NCBI GenBank assembly: GCA_903850915.1
Contig: CAINMV010000001.1
Span: forward strand, 44,557-108,556
DNA from: an uncultured Bacteroidota bacterium
GTDB lineage: Bacteria > Bacteroidota > Bacteroidia > UKL13-3
Length of the DNA: 64,000 nucleotides
Direction of reading: 5' to 3'
The position numbers were made by a program, and so were the translations under genes. Below are positions 40,825-51,800 of the stretch, in pieces. How positions within the stretch are numbered: the stretch's first letter is position 1; each line of letters starts with the position of its first letter. The notes under the pieces are model-generated. The model saw only the letters and a list, made by a program, of their open reading frames with translations, made no database searches and had not been told where the DNA came from.

Positions 40825-41961
40825 TTAATTCGACGGAACCTCTAGCATTTTCTTAAGCTTCTCAATCACAAAGTCAATCTCGGCTATGGTATTTTGTTTC
40901 CCAAAGCTAAACCGAACATTGCTACAGCTATCAGGCACGCCAATTGCACCTAGCACATGACTTCCAATGTCGCTTCCACTACTACAAGCGCTTCCACCGC
41001 TAGCACTGATACCTTCGATATCGAGTTTAAACAACATCATTTCGCTAACTGGAGAAGGGGGAAAGCAAACATTTAATACTAAGTAGGAGCTATTTCCTTC
41101 GGCATCTCCATTAAAACGAATGCCAGGGAAATTGCTTTTTAAAGAACTAATCATGTGTCGTTTTAAGCCTAAAACATAGTGATGCATTTGCTCCATTTCA
41201 CGATCAGCAATCTCTATTGCTTTAGCAAGGCCTGCGATTCCGTATACGTTTTCGGTTCCTCCGCGCATATTGCGCTCTTGAGATCCACCGGTAATCAAAG
41301 GATGGACTTTAATATCACTGCTTATATAGATGAAGCCAATTCCTTTTGGCCCATTAATTTTATGAGCGGCACAGGCTAAAAAATGAAGCTTCGTTTTTTG
41401 CAAGTCAATGCGAAAATGACCAATGGTTTGCACTGTATCGCTGTGGAAAATAGCATCATATTGCTGGCATAGTGCAGACACTCGGTCAATATCAAGGATG
41501 TTGCCTAGTTCGTTATTGGCATGCATTAATGACACAAAACTTCTTGGGTGCTTTTGCAATAGCAATTCTAAATCGGCCAAATCGACATGCCCATTAGGAA
41601 GGAGTTTAACCATTGAAAGTGTGATTTTGCCCTTCGTTTCTAGTTCTTGTAGCGTGTGTAATACAGCGTGATGCTCAATAGGAGAGGTTACGGCGTGGGT
41701 GAGTTTCAGGTCTTCAATGCCACAACGAATGGCCATGTTATCGGCTTCAGTTCCTCCACTAGTAAAGAATATTTCGCCAGGACTGCAATTTAGAAATTTC
41801 GCTATTGTTTTACGTGCTTTTTCTAATTCTGTTTTTATTTCGCGTCCATGAGTATGAATCGATGACGGATTACCGTAATAACGCTTCATTATATCTGTCA
41901 TTGAATCAATCACTTCAGGCACTAACGGCGTTGTCGCCGCATTGTCAAAATATACACGCAT
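40825..41961 (-). CDS. Cysteine desulfurase (NifS/IscS-like)
   Basis: VYFDNAATTPLVPEV, FTSGGTEADNMAI, HSDTVQTIGHF, CAAHKINGPKGIGFIYI, SASGGSACSSGSD. Confidence 0.93.
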   Translation of the reverse strand: MRVYFDNAATTPLVPEVIDSMTDIMKRYYGNPSSIHTHGREIKTELEKARKTIAKFLNCSPGEIFFTSGGTEADNMAIRCGIEDLKLTHAVTSPIEHHAVLHTLQELETKGKITLSMVKLLPNGHVDLADLELLLQKHPRSFVSLMHANNELGNILDIDRVSALCQQYDAIFHSDTVQTIGHFRIDLQKTKLHFLACAAHKINGPKGIGFIYISSDIKVHPLITGGSQERNMRGGTENVYGIAGLAKAIEIADREMEQMHHYVLGLKRHMISSLKSNFPGIRFNGDAEGNSSYLVLNVCFPPSPVSEMMLFKLDIEGISASGGSACSSGSDIGSHVLGAIGVPDSCSNVRFSFGKQNTIAEIDFVIEKLKKMLEVPSN

Positions 41962-42114
41962 GGCGCGAATTTAAAGGAAACTTTATGAAAATCAAAGCTG
42001 AACCCTAGCAAAGTCATATTTTTATAACTTTCAAATTTATAGTGAACTGTTTCGTTATGAAAGCAGTAAAAGAAAAAACTTTATGAGTTTATTCCAAAAT
42101 TTGCAAATTAATTC

Positions 42115-42122
42115 TATCTTTG
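42115..42122 (+). promoter_or_regulatory. Candidate -7 box TATCTTTG for tRNA-Trp-secE-nusG
   Basis: TATCTTTG matches TAnnTTTG; about 55 nt upstream of the tRNA; no clear TTG -33 element. Confidence 0.4.
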
Positions 42123-42175
42123 CGCACCCTAAGAAAAAACCTGGGGGTAAAATCGTATTGATTTTACTTTATCAT

Positions 42176-42246
42176 AGGAGCATAGTTCAGTGGTAGAATA
42201 GCGGTCTCCAAAACCGTTGACCTAGGTTCGAATCCTAGTGCTCCTG
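42176..42246 (+). tRNA. tRNA-Trp (anticodon CCA)
   Basis: AGGAGCA/TGCTCCT acceptor stem, GCGGT-CTCCAAA-ACCGT anticodon arm, CTAGG-TTCGAAT-CCTAG T arm; CCA tail not encoded. Confidence 0.94.
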
Positions 42247-42275
42247 CAGAAGAAATAAATTAAATTAGCAATAAA

Positions 42276-42461
42276 ATGAATACAATTCGTACCTGGTTTG
42301 GTGAGGTTTATGATGAAATGATGAACAAAGTTTCATGGCCTACCGCCGAAGAATTACAAGAAAGCACTGTCATCGTGCTTGTTGCTGCTATCATTTTAGC
42401 TGTTTGTATCAGCATCATTGATATCGTAACACACGTGATTCTGAACTTTTTATACAAATAA
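42276..42461 (+). CDS. secE: Preprotein translocase subunit SecE
   Basis: YDEMMNKVSWPTAEELQESTVIVLVAAIILAVCISIID; follows tRNA-Trp and precedes nusG. Confidence 0.93.
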   Translation: MNTIRTWFGEVYDEMMNKVSWPTAEELQESTVIVLVAAIILAVCISIIDIVTHVILNFLYK

Positions 42462-42482
42462 TAGTTTTAGCTATAACAAAAA

Positions 42483-43034
42483 ATGAGCAACGAAGAATCA
42501 CCGTATAAATGGTATGTGGTTAGGGCAATCAGCGGGCAAGAAAAGAAAGTTCAAGCTCGTATTGAACACGAATTGGAGAAAAACAATTTGAGTAGCTTTG
42601 TGCCAAAAATATTAATACCTACCGAAAAAGTATTTCAAGTTCGTAATGGCAAAAAAACATCCAAAGAAAAGAATTTGTTTCCTGGATATATCCTAATCGA
42701 AGCGGAATTAAAGGGTGAGGTGATGCCTACAATTAAGGGTATCAATGGTGTTGTTGATTTTCTTAAAGATGCCAAAGGACCAGTTCCTATGCGACTTTCA
42801 GAAATTAATAGATTATTAGGAATTGCCGATTTGGCTGCCGAAATGGGCGAGCAAATGGCAGAACCTTTCCTCGTTGGAGAAACGGTAAAAGTTATCGATG
42901 GCCCTTTCAATGGATTTACTGGTGAAATAAAAGAGGTACATGAAGATAAAAAGAAATTGAATGTGATGGTGAAAATTTTCGGAAGACCAACACCAATCGA
43001 GCTCGGATTTATGCAAGTCGAAAAAGAGGCGTAA
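42483..43034 (+). CDS. nusG: Transcription termination/antitermination protein NusG
   Basis: KWYVVRAISGQEKKVQARIE, LFPGYILIEAEL, GETVKVIDGPFNGFTGEIKEV (KOW). Confidence 0.95.
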   Translation: MSNEESPYKWYVVRAISGQEKKVQARIEHELEKNNLSSFVPKILIPTEKVFQVRNGKKTSKEKNLFPGYILIEAELKGEVMPTIKGINGVVDFLKDAKGPVPMRLSEINRLLGIADLAAEMGEQMAEPFLVGETVKVIDGPFNGFTGEIKEVHEDKKKLNVMVKIFGRPTPIELGFMQVEKEA

Positions 43035-43051
43035 TTTCCATTAATTATATC

Positions 43052-43085
43052 AAACCCGTTCCAGCAATGAAACGGGTTTTTTTTT
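43052..43085 (+). terminator. Rho-independent terminator after nusG
   Basis: AAACCCGTT-ccagcaatga-AACGGGTTT stem followed by T run. Confidence 0.88.
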
Positions 43086-43218
43086 ATCTTTTGATCACTA
43101 AAAGTTAAGTTCGCAAGGGGTCATATTTTATAGTTGTTATTTTAACAACCGAAGTTCATAAAGTTAAAGCACAAAGTTTTATCTTTGCTAGCTTAATTAA
43201 TATTTAGATTAAATTAAT

Positions 43219-44202
43219 ATGCGTCAAATACAATTTAGAGAAGCCTTACGTGAAGCGATGAATGAAGAAATGCGTCGCGATGAATCCGTTTTTATTATGG
43301 GTGAAGAAGTGGCTGAATACAATGGGGCTTATAAAGTAAGTCAAGGTATGTTGGAGGAATTTGGTGAGAAACGTGTTATTGATACACCTATTGCTGAGTT
43401 GGGGTTTGCTGGTATCGCAGTAGGTGCAGCCATGAATGGACTGCGTCCTGTGGTGGAATTTATGACCTTCAATTTCTCGTTGGTTGCGATCGACCAAATT
43501 ATTAATGCGGCCGCTAAAATGTTAAGTATGAGTGGTGGTCAGTTTGGTTGCCCTATGGTATTTCGTGGTCCAACGGCAAGTGCCGGACAATTGGGTGCAC
43601 AGCATTCTCAAGCCTTCGAAAATTGGTACGCGAACTGCCCTGGTTTAAAAGTAGTGGTTCCATCAAATCCCTATGATGCTAAAGGCTTGTTAAAGTCAGC
43701 AATTCGAGATAATGATGTCGTTATCTTTATGGAAAGCGAACAGATGTATGCCGATAAAGGAGATGTTCCAGAAGATGAGTATCTTATACCAATTGGAAAA
43801 GCAGAAGTGAAGAAAGCAGGAACGGATGTTACTATTGTTTCTTTTGGTAAAATTATTAAAGTAGTTTACCAAGCAGCTGAAATTTTAGAGAATGAAGGAA
43901 TTAGCTGTGAAATAATCGACCTAAGAACGGTTCGTCCACTCGATCACCAAACTATTGTTCATTCAGTTAAGAAAACAAATCGCCTGGTGATTGTAGAAGA
44001 GGCATGGCCACTAGCTTCTATTTCGTCTGAAATTACTTATCAAGTTCAAAAACACGCCTTCGATTATTTGGATGCGCCAATAAGCAGAATCACTACCCCT
44101 GATACTCCTTTAGGCTATGCTCCAACATTTGTTGAAGCTTTCTTGCCGAGCGTTACAAAGATTGTTACCGAGGTTAAAAAAGTAACTTATCGCAAGTCGT
44201 AG
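43219..44202 (+). CDS. pdhB: Pyruvate dehydrogenase E1 component subunit beta
   Basis: FREALREAMNEEMRRDESVFIMGEEVAEYNGAYKVSQGM, RPVVEFMTFNFSLVAIDQIINAAAKM, HSQAFENWYANCPGLKVVVPSNPYDAKGLL. Confidence 0.95.
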   Translation: MRQIQFREALREAMNEEMRRDESVFIMGEEVAEYNGAYKVSQGMLEEFGEKRVIDTPIAELGFAGIAVGAAMNGLRPVVEFMTFNFSLVAIDQIINAAAKMLSMSGGQFGCPMVFRGPTASAGQLGAQHSQAFENWYANCPGLKVVVPSNPYDAKGLLKSAIRDNDVVIFMESEQMYADKGDVPEDEYLIPIGKAEVKKAGTDVTIVSFGKIIKVVYQAAEILENEGISCEIIDLRTVRPLDHQTIVHSVKKTNRLVIVEEAWPLASISSEITYQVQKHAFDYLDAPISRITTPDTPLGYAPTFVEAFLPSVTKIVTEVKKVTYRKS

Positions 44203-44343
44203 TTTTAAATCTACTTATTTAGTGACATTCTGTCGCTTATTGTTAGAATTCTTTGCATTGCATCCTCTTTTTAGTGACATAATTTCTTATTTTTAATTTG
44301 GTACCCATCTTGATGAAGTTGGAGAAAATTAAATAACATAATT

Positions 44344-44778
44344 ATGACACTTGTAAAATTTAAACCTGGATTCTCATTGATGGATTCAATGATTCCTAAT
44401 GCCTTTAGTAAAGCATTCGATTCTATGATGGATGAAAACTTTACCAAGCCAATTATTAACTTTACTCCAGCACTCGACATAGCAGAAGATGAGAGTGCCT
44501 ATTTTTTCTCGCTTTCATTAGCTGGATTGAAAAAAGAAGAAATAACAATCGACTTAAAAAACGATGTTTTAACAATTAGTGGAGAACGCAAGTTCGAAAA
44601 GAATGAAAACCATAAATTGCATCGGGTAGAAAGCTTTTATGGAAGCTTTACCAGAAACATAACGTTACCCGAAAATGTAAAATCAGAGGCTATTATGGCA
44701 GAGTTTACCAATGGCGTTTTGCTTCTTAATGTCCCTAAAGGTGATCTAGCTAAACCGAAATTTATTGCTATAAAATAA
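44344..44778 (+). CDS. Hsp20/alpha-crystallin family small heat shock protein
   Basis: PALDIAEDESAYFFSLSLAGLKKEEITIDLKNDVLTISGERK...FYGSFTRNITLPENV. Confidence 0.93.
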   Translation: MTLVKFKPGFSLMDSMIPNAFSKAFDSMMDENFTKPIINFTPALDIAEDESAYFFSLSLAGLKKEEITIDLKNDVLTISGERKFEKNENHKLHRVESFYGSFTRNITLPENVKSEAIMAEFTNGVLLLNVPKGDLAKPKFIAIK

Positions 44779-44795
44779 TTCTAGGGCATCCACAT

Positions 44796-44830
44796 AAAAA
44801 AGGTTACTTCATTACAAGTAGCCTTTTTTT
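44796..44830 (+). terminator. Rho-independent terminator after hsp20
   Basis: AAGGTTACTT-cattac-AAGTAGCCTT (one wobble pair) flanked by A and T runs. Confidence 0.75.
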
Positions 44831-44997
44831 ATCAATATTATTGTTTGCGCTTTTGGGGTTACAGTAGCTTAATATTATTAGGCATCGTAATCTGTTTTTA
44901 GTTTGACTTTCAACTATTTTCTATTTGTCTTTTTTGTTTCCTTTATATAGCCAATGTGATATGGGTTCGGGCCAATAAAAAGCAATTTAAAAAGAAG

Positions 44998-45028
44998 TTG
45001 GATATTGCAACTCTTTTTCATACTTTTG
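44998..45028 (+). promoter_or_regulatory. Bacteroidota-type promoter for ppiD (TTG-N20-TACTTTTG)
   Basis: TTG at 44998-45000, exactly 20 nt, TACTTTTG at 45021-45028. Confidence 0.65.
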
Positions 45029-45061
45029 CACGCTTCAAAAAAAAATAAATTAATTAATTCT

Positions 45062-47179
45062 ATGGGAGTTATTCAAACACTGCGAAATAAAGGAGGGAAA
45101 ATCTCGGTAGTAGTTATTTCGATTGCATTATTAATGTTCTTGGTTCAGGATGCCTTATCTGGCAGGAATTCGTTTTTCCGCAACTCAGGTAGCGAAAACA
45201 CGGTTGGGACAATCAATGGGGAAAAAATCGATTATAAAGATTTGGAACTTCGTGTGAATAATGAGGTTGAAAATTACGTCAAAAGAAATCCAAATGCCAC
45301 TGCTGATGATCAAATTAAAGATGCCTTTAGAGATAAAGTTTGGCAACAAATGATTCAAGAGAAGGTAATGAAGCCGCAGTTCAACGAATTAGGAATTGAT
45401 GTAACTGGTATGGAAATATATACCATGTGCACCACCGATGAGTTTGCAACAGAGGTTATCAGAAAATCATTCTCCGACCCCAAAACAAATATCTTTGATC
45501 CGAATACAGCCAAAGGATTTTTCAAACGTTTAGATGATGATCAAAATGGTGAGGCACATGCACAATGGCAGCCATTTGAAGACGAATTCACACAACAACG
45601 TTTCAATGAGAAATATAACGCTATGGCAAAAGCTGGAGTATATGTTACTGCCTTGGAAGTGAAAAATCAGATGATGGACAATGACAAGAAATATTCATTT
45701 CAATTTGTTTCACAGCAATATGCCAACTTTAACGATACCACTTTAAAGGTTACTCCTGATGAAGTGAAAGCGTATTTTAGTAAAAACAAAGAAAAATACA
45801 AACGAGATGAAGAAATTAGAAAAGTTAATTATGTTTATTTTGATTTTGTTCCGTCTTCCGAGGATTCCGCGGAAGTTAGAAATTGGGGAAATAACATTAT
45901 TGTCGGTTTTAAAGCTGCAGCTAGCGATTCCGTATTTGTTTTGCAAAATATGGGCACCTACGATAACACAGCTAAGGGACATGGCGAATTAGATCCAAAA
46001 TTAGAGGACTCTTTATACAATGCGCCAATCGGTAAAATTGTTGGTCCCTACGAGGATGGAGGTTCTATAAAGGTAGCTAAATTGGTAAATGTAAAAGAAG
46101 ATACTATCACCTATTATCATGCATCACATATTTTGGTGAAAGTTAACGGACCTACTGCCGCCGATACAGCAGCAGCCTTTGCTACCGCAACAGATTATAT
46201 GAACCAAATTAAAAGCGGTAAAAAAACTTTTGATGAAATGGCGAGAATGTATGGTACCGATGGTACTAAAGACAAAGGTGGCGATTTAGGCTGGTTTAAA
46301 CCAGGCGCTATGGTTAAAGATTTTGAAGATGCCGTTAAGCGTACACCAAACGGACAACTTACCGTTGCAAAAACACAATTTGGTGTTCATGTAATTAAAA
46401 GTACCTCTGCTCCATCACGCAAGAAAATTGTAGTAGCAACTTTATCTCGCAAAATAGTTGCCTCGCAAAAAACTACGGATGGCGCTTATGCTCAAGTTGC
46501 AGAATTGGCAAGTAGCAGCACAAACTACACAGCCTTTGCTGAAGCATGCAAACAACGTAATATTCAAATGAGAACTGTTGATTTAAGTAGTACCAACAAA
46601 TATTTACCAGGCATACAAAATCCTAAATCAATTCTATCATGGGCTTACCGCGCTGAAAAAGGTGAGGTGTCGCAATTGTATACCATCGAAGATAAATACG
46701 TTTTAGCTTCTGTTAAAGAAATTTTATCTGAGGGCGTTATGAAACAAGAAGAGGTTGCTGATATTGAGGCCTTGGCTTTAAAAGATAAAAAAGCGAAGGT
46801 GTTGACAGATAAATTCAATGAAAATTTAAAAAATGCACAAACACCAGAGCAGTTGGCGATTAGCTTTAGCTCTGCAGCGCAGCAAATAAACAACGCTACT
46901 TTTGGGAATACCTATTTAGAATATATTGGTAACGAACCGGAAATTTTGGCCAATATGGTAACATTACCAAAGCAAAAGTTTAGTAAGCCAATTCAAGGGG
47001 CTAATGGTGTCTACGTAATATACGTTAACGATATTGTTGAGCCTGCAATGCCAGATGCAAACATTATTAAGGCGCAACAAAGCAACAAAAATAATGAAGG
47101 CAAGCAACGTGTTGAAGGCAGCGTAACTGAAGCCTTAAAGACAAAATACAAAGTGAAAGACTTAAGATATCGTTTCTAG
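45062..47179 (+). CDS. SurA N-terminal/parvulin-type peptidylprolyl isomerase, PpiD-like
   Basis: MGVIQTLRNKGGKISVVVISIALLMFLVQD N-terminal anchor; parvulin HASHILVKVNG...GGDLGWFKPGAMVKDFEDAV. Start placed at 45062 because the track start at 45005 lies upstream of the predicted transcription start. Confidence 0.88.
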   Translation: MGVIQTLRNKGGKISVVVISIALLMFLVQDALSGRNSFFRNSGSENTVGTINGEKIDYKDLELRVNNEVENYVKRNPNATADDQIKDAFRDKVWQQMIQEKVMKPQFNELGIDVTGMEIYTMCTTDEFATEVIRKSFSDPKTNIFDPNTAKGFFKRLDDDQNGEAHAQWQPFEDEFTQQRFNEKYNAMAKAGVYVTALEVKNQMMDNDKKYSFQFVSQQYANFNDTTLKVTPDEVKAYFSKNKEKYKRDEEIRKVNYVYFDFVPSSEDSAEVRNWGNNIIVGFKAAASDSVFVLQNMGTYDNTAKGHGELDPKLEDSLYNAPIGKIVGPYEDGGSIKVAKLVNVKEDTITYYHASHILVKVNGPTAADTAAAFATATDYMNQIKSGKKTFDEMARMYGTDGTKDKGGDLGWFKPGAMVKDFEDAVKRTPNGQLTVAKTQFGVHVIKSTSAPSRKKIVVATLSRKIVASQKTTDGAYAQVAELASSSTNYTAFAEACKQRNIQMRTVDLSSTNKYLPGIQNPKSILSWAYRAEKGEVSQLYTIEDKYVLASVKEILSEGVMKQEEVADIEALALKDKKAKVLTDKFNENLKNAQTPEQLAISFSSAAQQINNATFGNTYLEYIGNEPEILANMVTLPKQKFSKPIQGANGVYVIYVNDIVEPAMPDANIIKAQQSNKNNEGKQRVEGSVTEALKTKYKVKDLRYRF

Positions 47180-47200
47180 TCTTTTATTACATAATTTAAA

Positions 47201-47234
47201 AAAAAACCGTGACGAAAACCGTTACGGTTTTTTT
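47201..47234 (+). terminator. Rho-independent-like terminator after ppiD
   Basis: AAACCGT...ACGGTTT inverted repeat flanked by A and T runs. Confidence 0.65.
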
Positions 47235-47523
47235 GTTGCTCTAGTGTTATTGTTTGTTAAGTATCCTGACCCACGAATTCTCTTCTCTGTGAGGTATGCA
47301 ACAGATCGGGGGCTTAATTAAATCTTCTAATTTGAGAAGATATTCGCTTATTGTTCTTGGTCGTTTTGGGAGTTATTTGTTGGATGGCAAAAAATACTTC
47401 TTTCGATTCCAAAAGGAAACTTCATCAAATTGTATAAAAATATAGAAATTGCACAAATAATCGCACCCGGGGTATTTTAATTTTAGCGGTAAGTTTGTTC
47501 GAGTGTAGATTAAACCATATTAA

Positions 47524-48402
47524 ATGAGAATCGTCAAAAAAGATATGTGCAAATTTAGTTTTAATAGATTATTGATATTATTGTCATTGTTTTTTTTCTC
47601 GTGCATCAAGGACAACTCGACAGAACAAATTACTCCTGTAGCCTATCGAATAACAAGGTCGATTGCTTACAATAATATTAATGTTGATGTTGTAATAGAC
47701 AAACCTGCATTAAAACAAGTTGATGTCTTGTTAGTATTTCACGGTACCGTTATGTATGATAGTAGCATAATAACAGCCGCCAATACAACACTCGACAAAT
47801 TTAAGGGTATTTTAGATAGAAATGATATGATGATTGTAAGTGTTGCATATCCCCAAGAAAATGTATTAATAGGCGACAATATTGTTCAAGGCGAAGCCGC
47901 CTTGTTGTGGTTGAAAAATAAAGCAAGCCAAGAATTAGGAATAACAGTAAAAAAGATATTCTTAGGCGGTCATTCTCAAGGAGGCTATATGGTAACAAGA
48001 CTTAATACAATGCATCAAACAAATGGTGTAATTGCTAATGCTCCCGGACCATTAAACCTTGTTTATAGATGTCAATTAGAGGAAAATGGACAAGTTCAAA
48101 CAGGTGCAGTCTGCACCAAACTTAAAATTGTTTATGGAACGACTACAAGCAATCCCAATGCCTACTTACAAAGGTCATTACTTAATTTCACAAATGGATT
48201 CAAGTCTGACATTTTATTTGTTCAAGGGCTAAATGACACTCCAATTCAAATGTATTCTTGGCCGATTTTCAAACAAGATGTATTAAGTTGTACAAATTGT
48301 CAAAATAGACAGTTTGTTGAGATTGTTGGTGGTGAACACGCATCTTTGTTTGAAAGTTCAACGGCAAAGATCGAATTTAATAACTTTATAAATAGCCATT
48401 AA
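47524..48402 (+). CDS. Alpha/beta-hydrolase fold lipoprotein
   Basis: Lipobox LLSLFFFSCIKDN; VDVLLVFHGTVMYDS; nucleophile elbow IFLGGHSQGGYMVTRL; C-terminal GGEHASLF histidine. Confidence 0.75.
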   Translation: MRIVKKDMCKFSFNRLLILLSLFFFSCIKDNSTEQITPVAYRITRSIAYNNINVDVVIDKPALKQVDVLLVFHGTVMYDSSIITAANTTLDKFKGILDRNDMMIVSVAYPQENVLIGDNIVQGEAALLWLKNKASQELGITVKKIFLGGHSQGGYMVTRLNTMHQTNGVIANAPGPLNLVYRCQLEENGQVQTGAVCTKLKIVYGTTTSNPNAYLQRSLLNFTNGFKSDILFVQGLNDTPIQMYSWPIFKQDVLSCTNCQNRQFVEIVGGEHASLFESSTAKIEFNNFINSH

Positions 48403-48828
48403 TGATAAAACATAAAATGCAGTTAGTTGATTCTGTTATAGATACAATTTCTATATAGTTATATATTCTAGAAATGTTTACTACCACCTCAACTTATATT
48501 GTGGATAGTATTTATAGCATGCCTAGTTTATTTAGTTTCGAAACTAATCATGAATGATTAATAACCCGGTCAAAGCGAAGTCTCTTGACTTTGTTATTGC
48601 GTATTTGAATCTCCTGATTTGCAAATCGGGAATTAACATCTTCTGAAATTGCTATATGTATTAAGTATAAAAGATTTAATTGGTGTCATTCAATTAATCA
48701 GGGAAAATTGCTCGAATCGTTGATTCAGAGGTGAAAATATGTTTTTGTTTCCCCTTAATTACAAATATGCCAAAAAGATTAACCATTAAAATCAAGAACT
48801 ATTGAACATTTTATTTGCTGAAAATAGT

Positions 48829-48876
48829 ACTCATAAAAAAAGCGAACCTAATTTTAGATTCGCTTTTTTTATGAGT
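48829..48876. terminator. Long perfect hairpin, possible bidirectional terminator
   Basis: ACTCATAAAAAAAGCGAA-cctaattttaga-TTCGCTTTTTTTATGAGT, 18-bp perfect stem at the 3' end of the M4 peptidase gene. Confidence 0.85.
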
Positions 48877-48885
48877 TAATGAAAT

Positions 48886-51800
48886 TTATTCAATCACTAA
48901 CTTCTTAGTAATGCTGTTTTCTTTATTCGTAATCATAACAAAGTAAACTCCTTTCGGTAGGTTCGAGGTGTTAATCTCGGTATTGTGATCTTTCTGCATT
49001 ACGATGATTGTTTTACTTGTGGCATCCATTAAGGTAATTGTCGACATTCTGTCAATACCATATATTTGGGTGCTCTTGGTGGCGGGATTTGGATAAATTA
49101 TAAATTCTGAAACATTGCGGTTATTGCTAATTCCAGCGGTAGAAATGTTGTAAACTCGGATATCGTCAAAGCTAATGCCATCACCAGTGGCGTTGTTGCC
49201 ATCATTTACGGCTTTGTTGTTGTCCTGCTGTCCCCAACGAACCTGAGTGGTTTGAGATAAGGCTTGTCCATTAGCACTCAATAGGGAGTCAATGCGAATG
49301 CCTGTGATTTTATAGAACACCCCTGAACGCAATGTATCGTAAGGAATTAAAGTGTATACCTCTATCCAATTATCGTTCATGCTTCCGCGTATCCATACTT
49401 TATCATTACTATGTTTCTCATCGCCTTGGTTCTTATAGAAGAACTCTAAATAAACTTTATTTTGGATAGTGTAATTGGTTAAGTTCAGCGTCAAGGTAAG
49501 GTAATTGCTAAAGCTAGTATCGCCCCCAGGTGTTGCAGAACTTCTATCAAAAGTGATTAATCGGGTTCCAGTATTGGCTGCTATGTTTGCTGGTGTATTG
49601 CGGAAACGGCAATAATGTAATGAATCGTTATTATCATAATCTACTTTACCAGCACCATTCAACGATAAAACATTGAGATTGGAACTATCTGGACTCATAC
49701 CTTCGAAGCCTTCTATAAATGGTAAAACTACTGGCGCATTTTCAACTATTTTAAAGTTGACATTTGCTGTATCATTAATTCTGATGGTATCTGCAGCAAG
49801 GGAACTATACGCTTTAACGGTATAATTACCAATGGCATTATTAATGACAGTTGTAAATGTAAACGTGTCAATATCGTTGGGTAACATTAAGTCGGGGTAT
49901 ACAGCGGTAACAGGAGCTCCACCATTAATGCTGTAATTAATTGGAATATTGCTTTGGGCTACCGTACCTACATTCTTTATTATAGCTGTTACAGTTGATG
50001 TTGAAGCAAAAAGTGGGGTATATTGGCGTTGACTTTGAATCGGGAAAATTCGTGTTACTGAAATGTCATTCGACGACTTTACGAAACACTGCCAATCTAA
50101 ATCAAATCCAGTGCTTACAACGGCAGGGTCTGTAGATTGTACAAAGGTTACCGATCCTTGTGTGGTCATTATTGTCCCTCCATTTGGTAAACTTGTGCCT
50201 GTATATTTACCGATTAGAGGGCTTGCTGTAGTTGGTCCATCATAAATATACAGATAGTCGTAGCCATTTTCAAAATTAAAGGAATTGAATTTTATCTTAA
50301 TAAATCCGGCATTGGCAGGTGAGATTGTTCTTTTTGAGTTTGTTTGACTTGAATAATTGGCGGTTCCACCATCGTCCATTAGCTTGCCAGCACATAGCGT
50401 AATTGTGGTTCCAGTCAAAGTCCCTGTTGGCATCTTCTGCGCAAGGCAAAGTGGATTTGTAGCACTCACTTTAATATAGGCAACTTTAGTTGTCGAATCA
50501 TAAACTACCGGTGTAGAGCAACTTCCAACTTTAAGTTTTACGGTGTAATTTCCAGCCGCAGCATAAAGATGCGAAGGGTTTGCTAATGTGCTGGTTTGAC
50601 CATCTCCAAAATCCCAGAAATAGGTTGCGCTATTATTACTGTTATTAATAAATGCACTTGTACCCGTGTTTCCACAAATTAAGGTATCGTTGCTACTGAA
50701 CAATGCTTTCACTGTGCTATCAAAATCACCTCCTACACCAACAGCAGACCATGTATTCGTCGTAATCTTCACTTCTGGTGAACAAGGGCCAAACAAATCT
50801 TTTGAAGCTAGAATTGAATAAAATCTAGCATCACTAAATTGTGAGTTCGGGGTAAGGTAAATTGTAAGGCTTCTAAAAGCTATGGATCCCGCTTTTGTCA
50901 TGCCCATGCCTGGAACGTTATATACTTTTGCATTATCATTAGTTCCACTTCCCCCTTGACACATTAAATAATACCAATAGTTTTGAACTCCGCTATTGGT
51001 ATGCACTCCACCGTTGTCGGCACCACCAGCTGCTATCCAATATTGTTTTAAATAGGTATTAGGGTTGCTAAATAGTTTTGGGTTTTGCATGCTGCGAATA
51101 CCGGCTGCTCCTGGAGTCATATCTTCTCCAATTTTCCAATTTCCAGTTCCATTTCTGCCATAAAATTCTATGGTGGTTCCGAAGATATCACTGAACGACT
51201 CATTTAATCCTCCAGATTCATTCAAATAGGCTAAGTTGGCCGTATTTGAAGTAAGTCCATGCGTGATTTCGTGGCCACATACATCGAGTGCTGTTAATGG
51301 TGTAAATGTAGTTCCATTTCCATCGCCGTAAGTCATGTATTGGCCATTCCAAAATGCATTATTGTAATTAGTGCTGTAATGCACATAACTTCTTAATTTA
51401 AAGCCATTGCCATCAATACTGTTCCTGTTTTGAATATTTTTATAGTAATCATAGGTTTGCTCAGCACCCCAATGTGCGTCGGTGGCTACCTCATCTTTGG
51501 TAGCATTAATATTATTCCAATCATTGTCTGTGTCTAAGAAATCTAATGCTGCAGTGGTGCTTGTTCCATTTTTAAAGTTATATGTTTCAATACCCAATCC
51601 ACGACCTATTTCTCGTAAACGATAGTTTCCTGGTGCAGTGCTGTCGGTAGTAAATTGGCGAACACCACTGTATTTTGTATGCGCTGTACCTATTACGTTG
51701 CTAGTATGAATTAAGTTTTCGGCAAATAAAATATCACCGTTGGCGGCATCAACAAAAACAAACTCTCGGCTCATAGGTTTGTTGGCGTAAATATTAAAAC

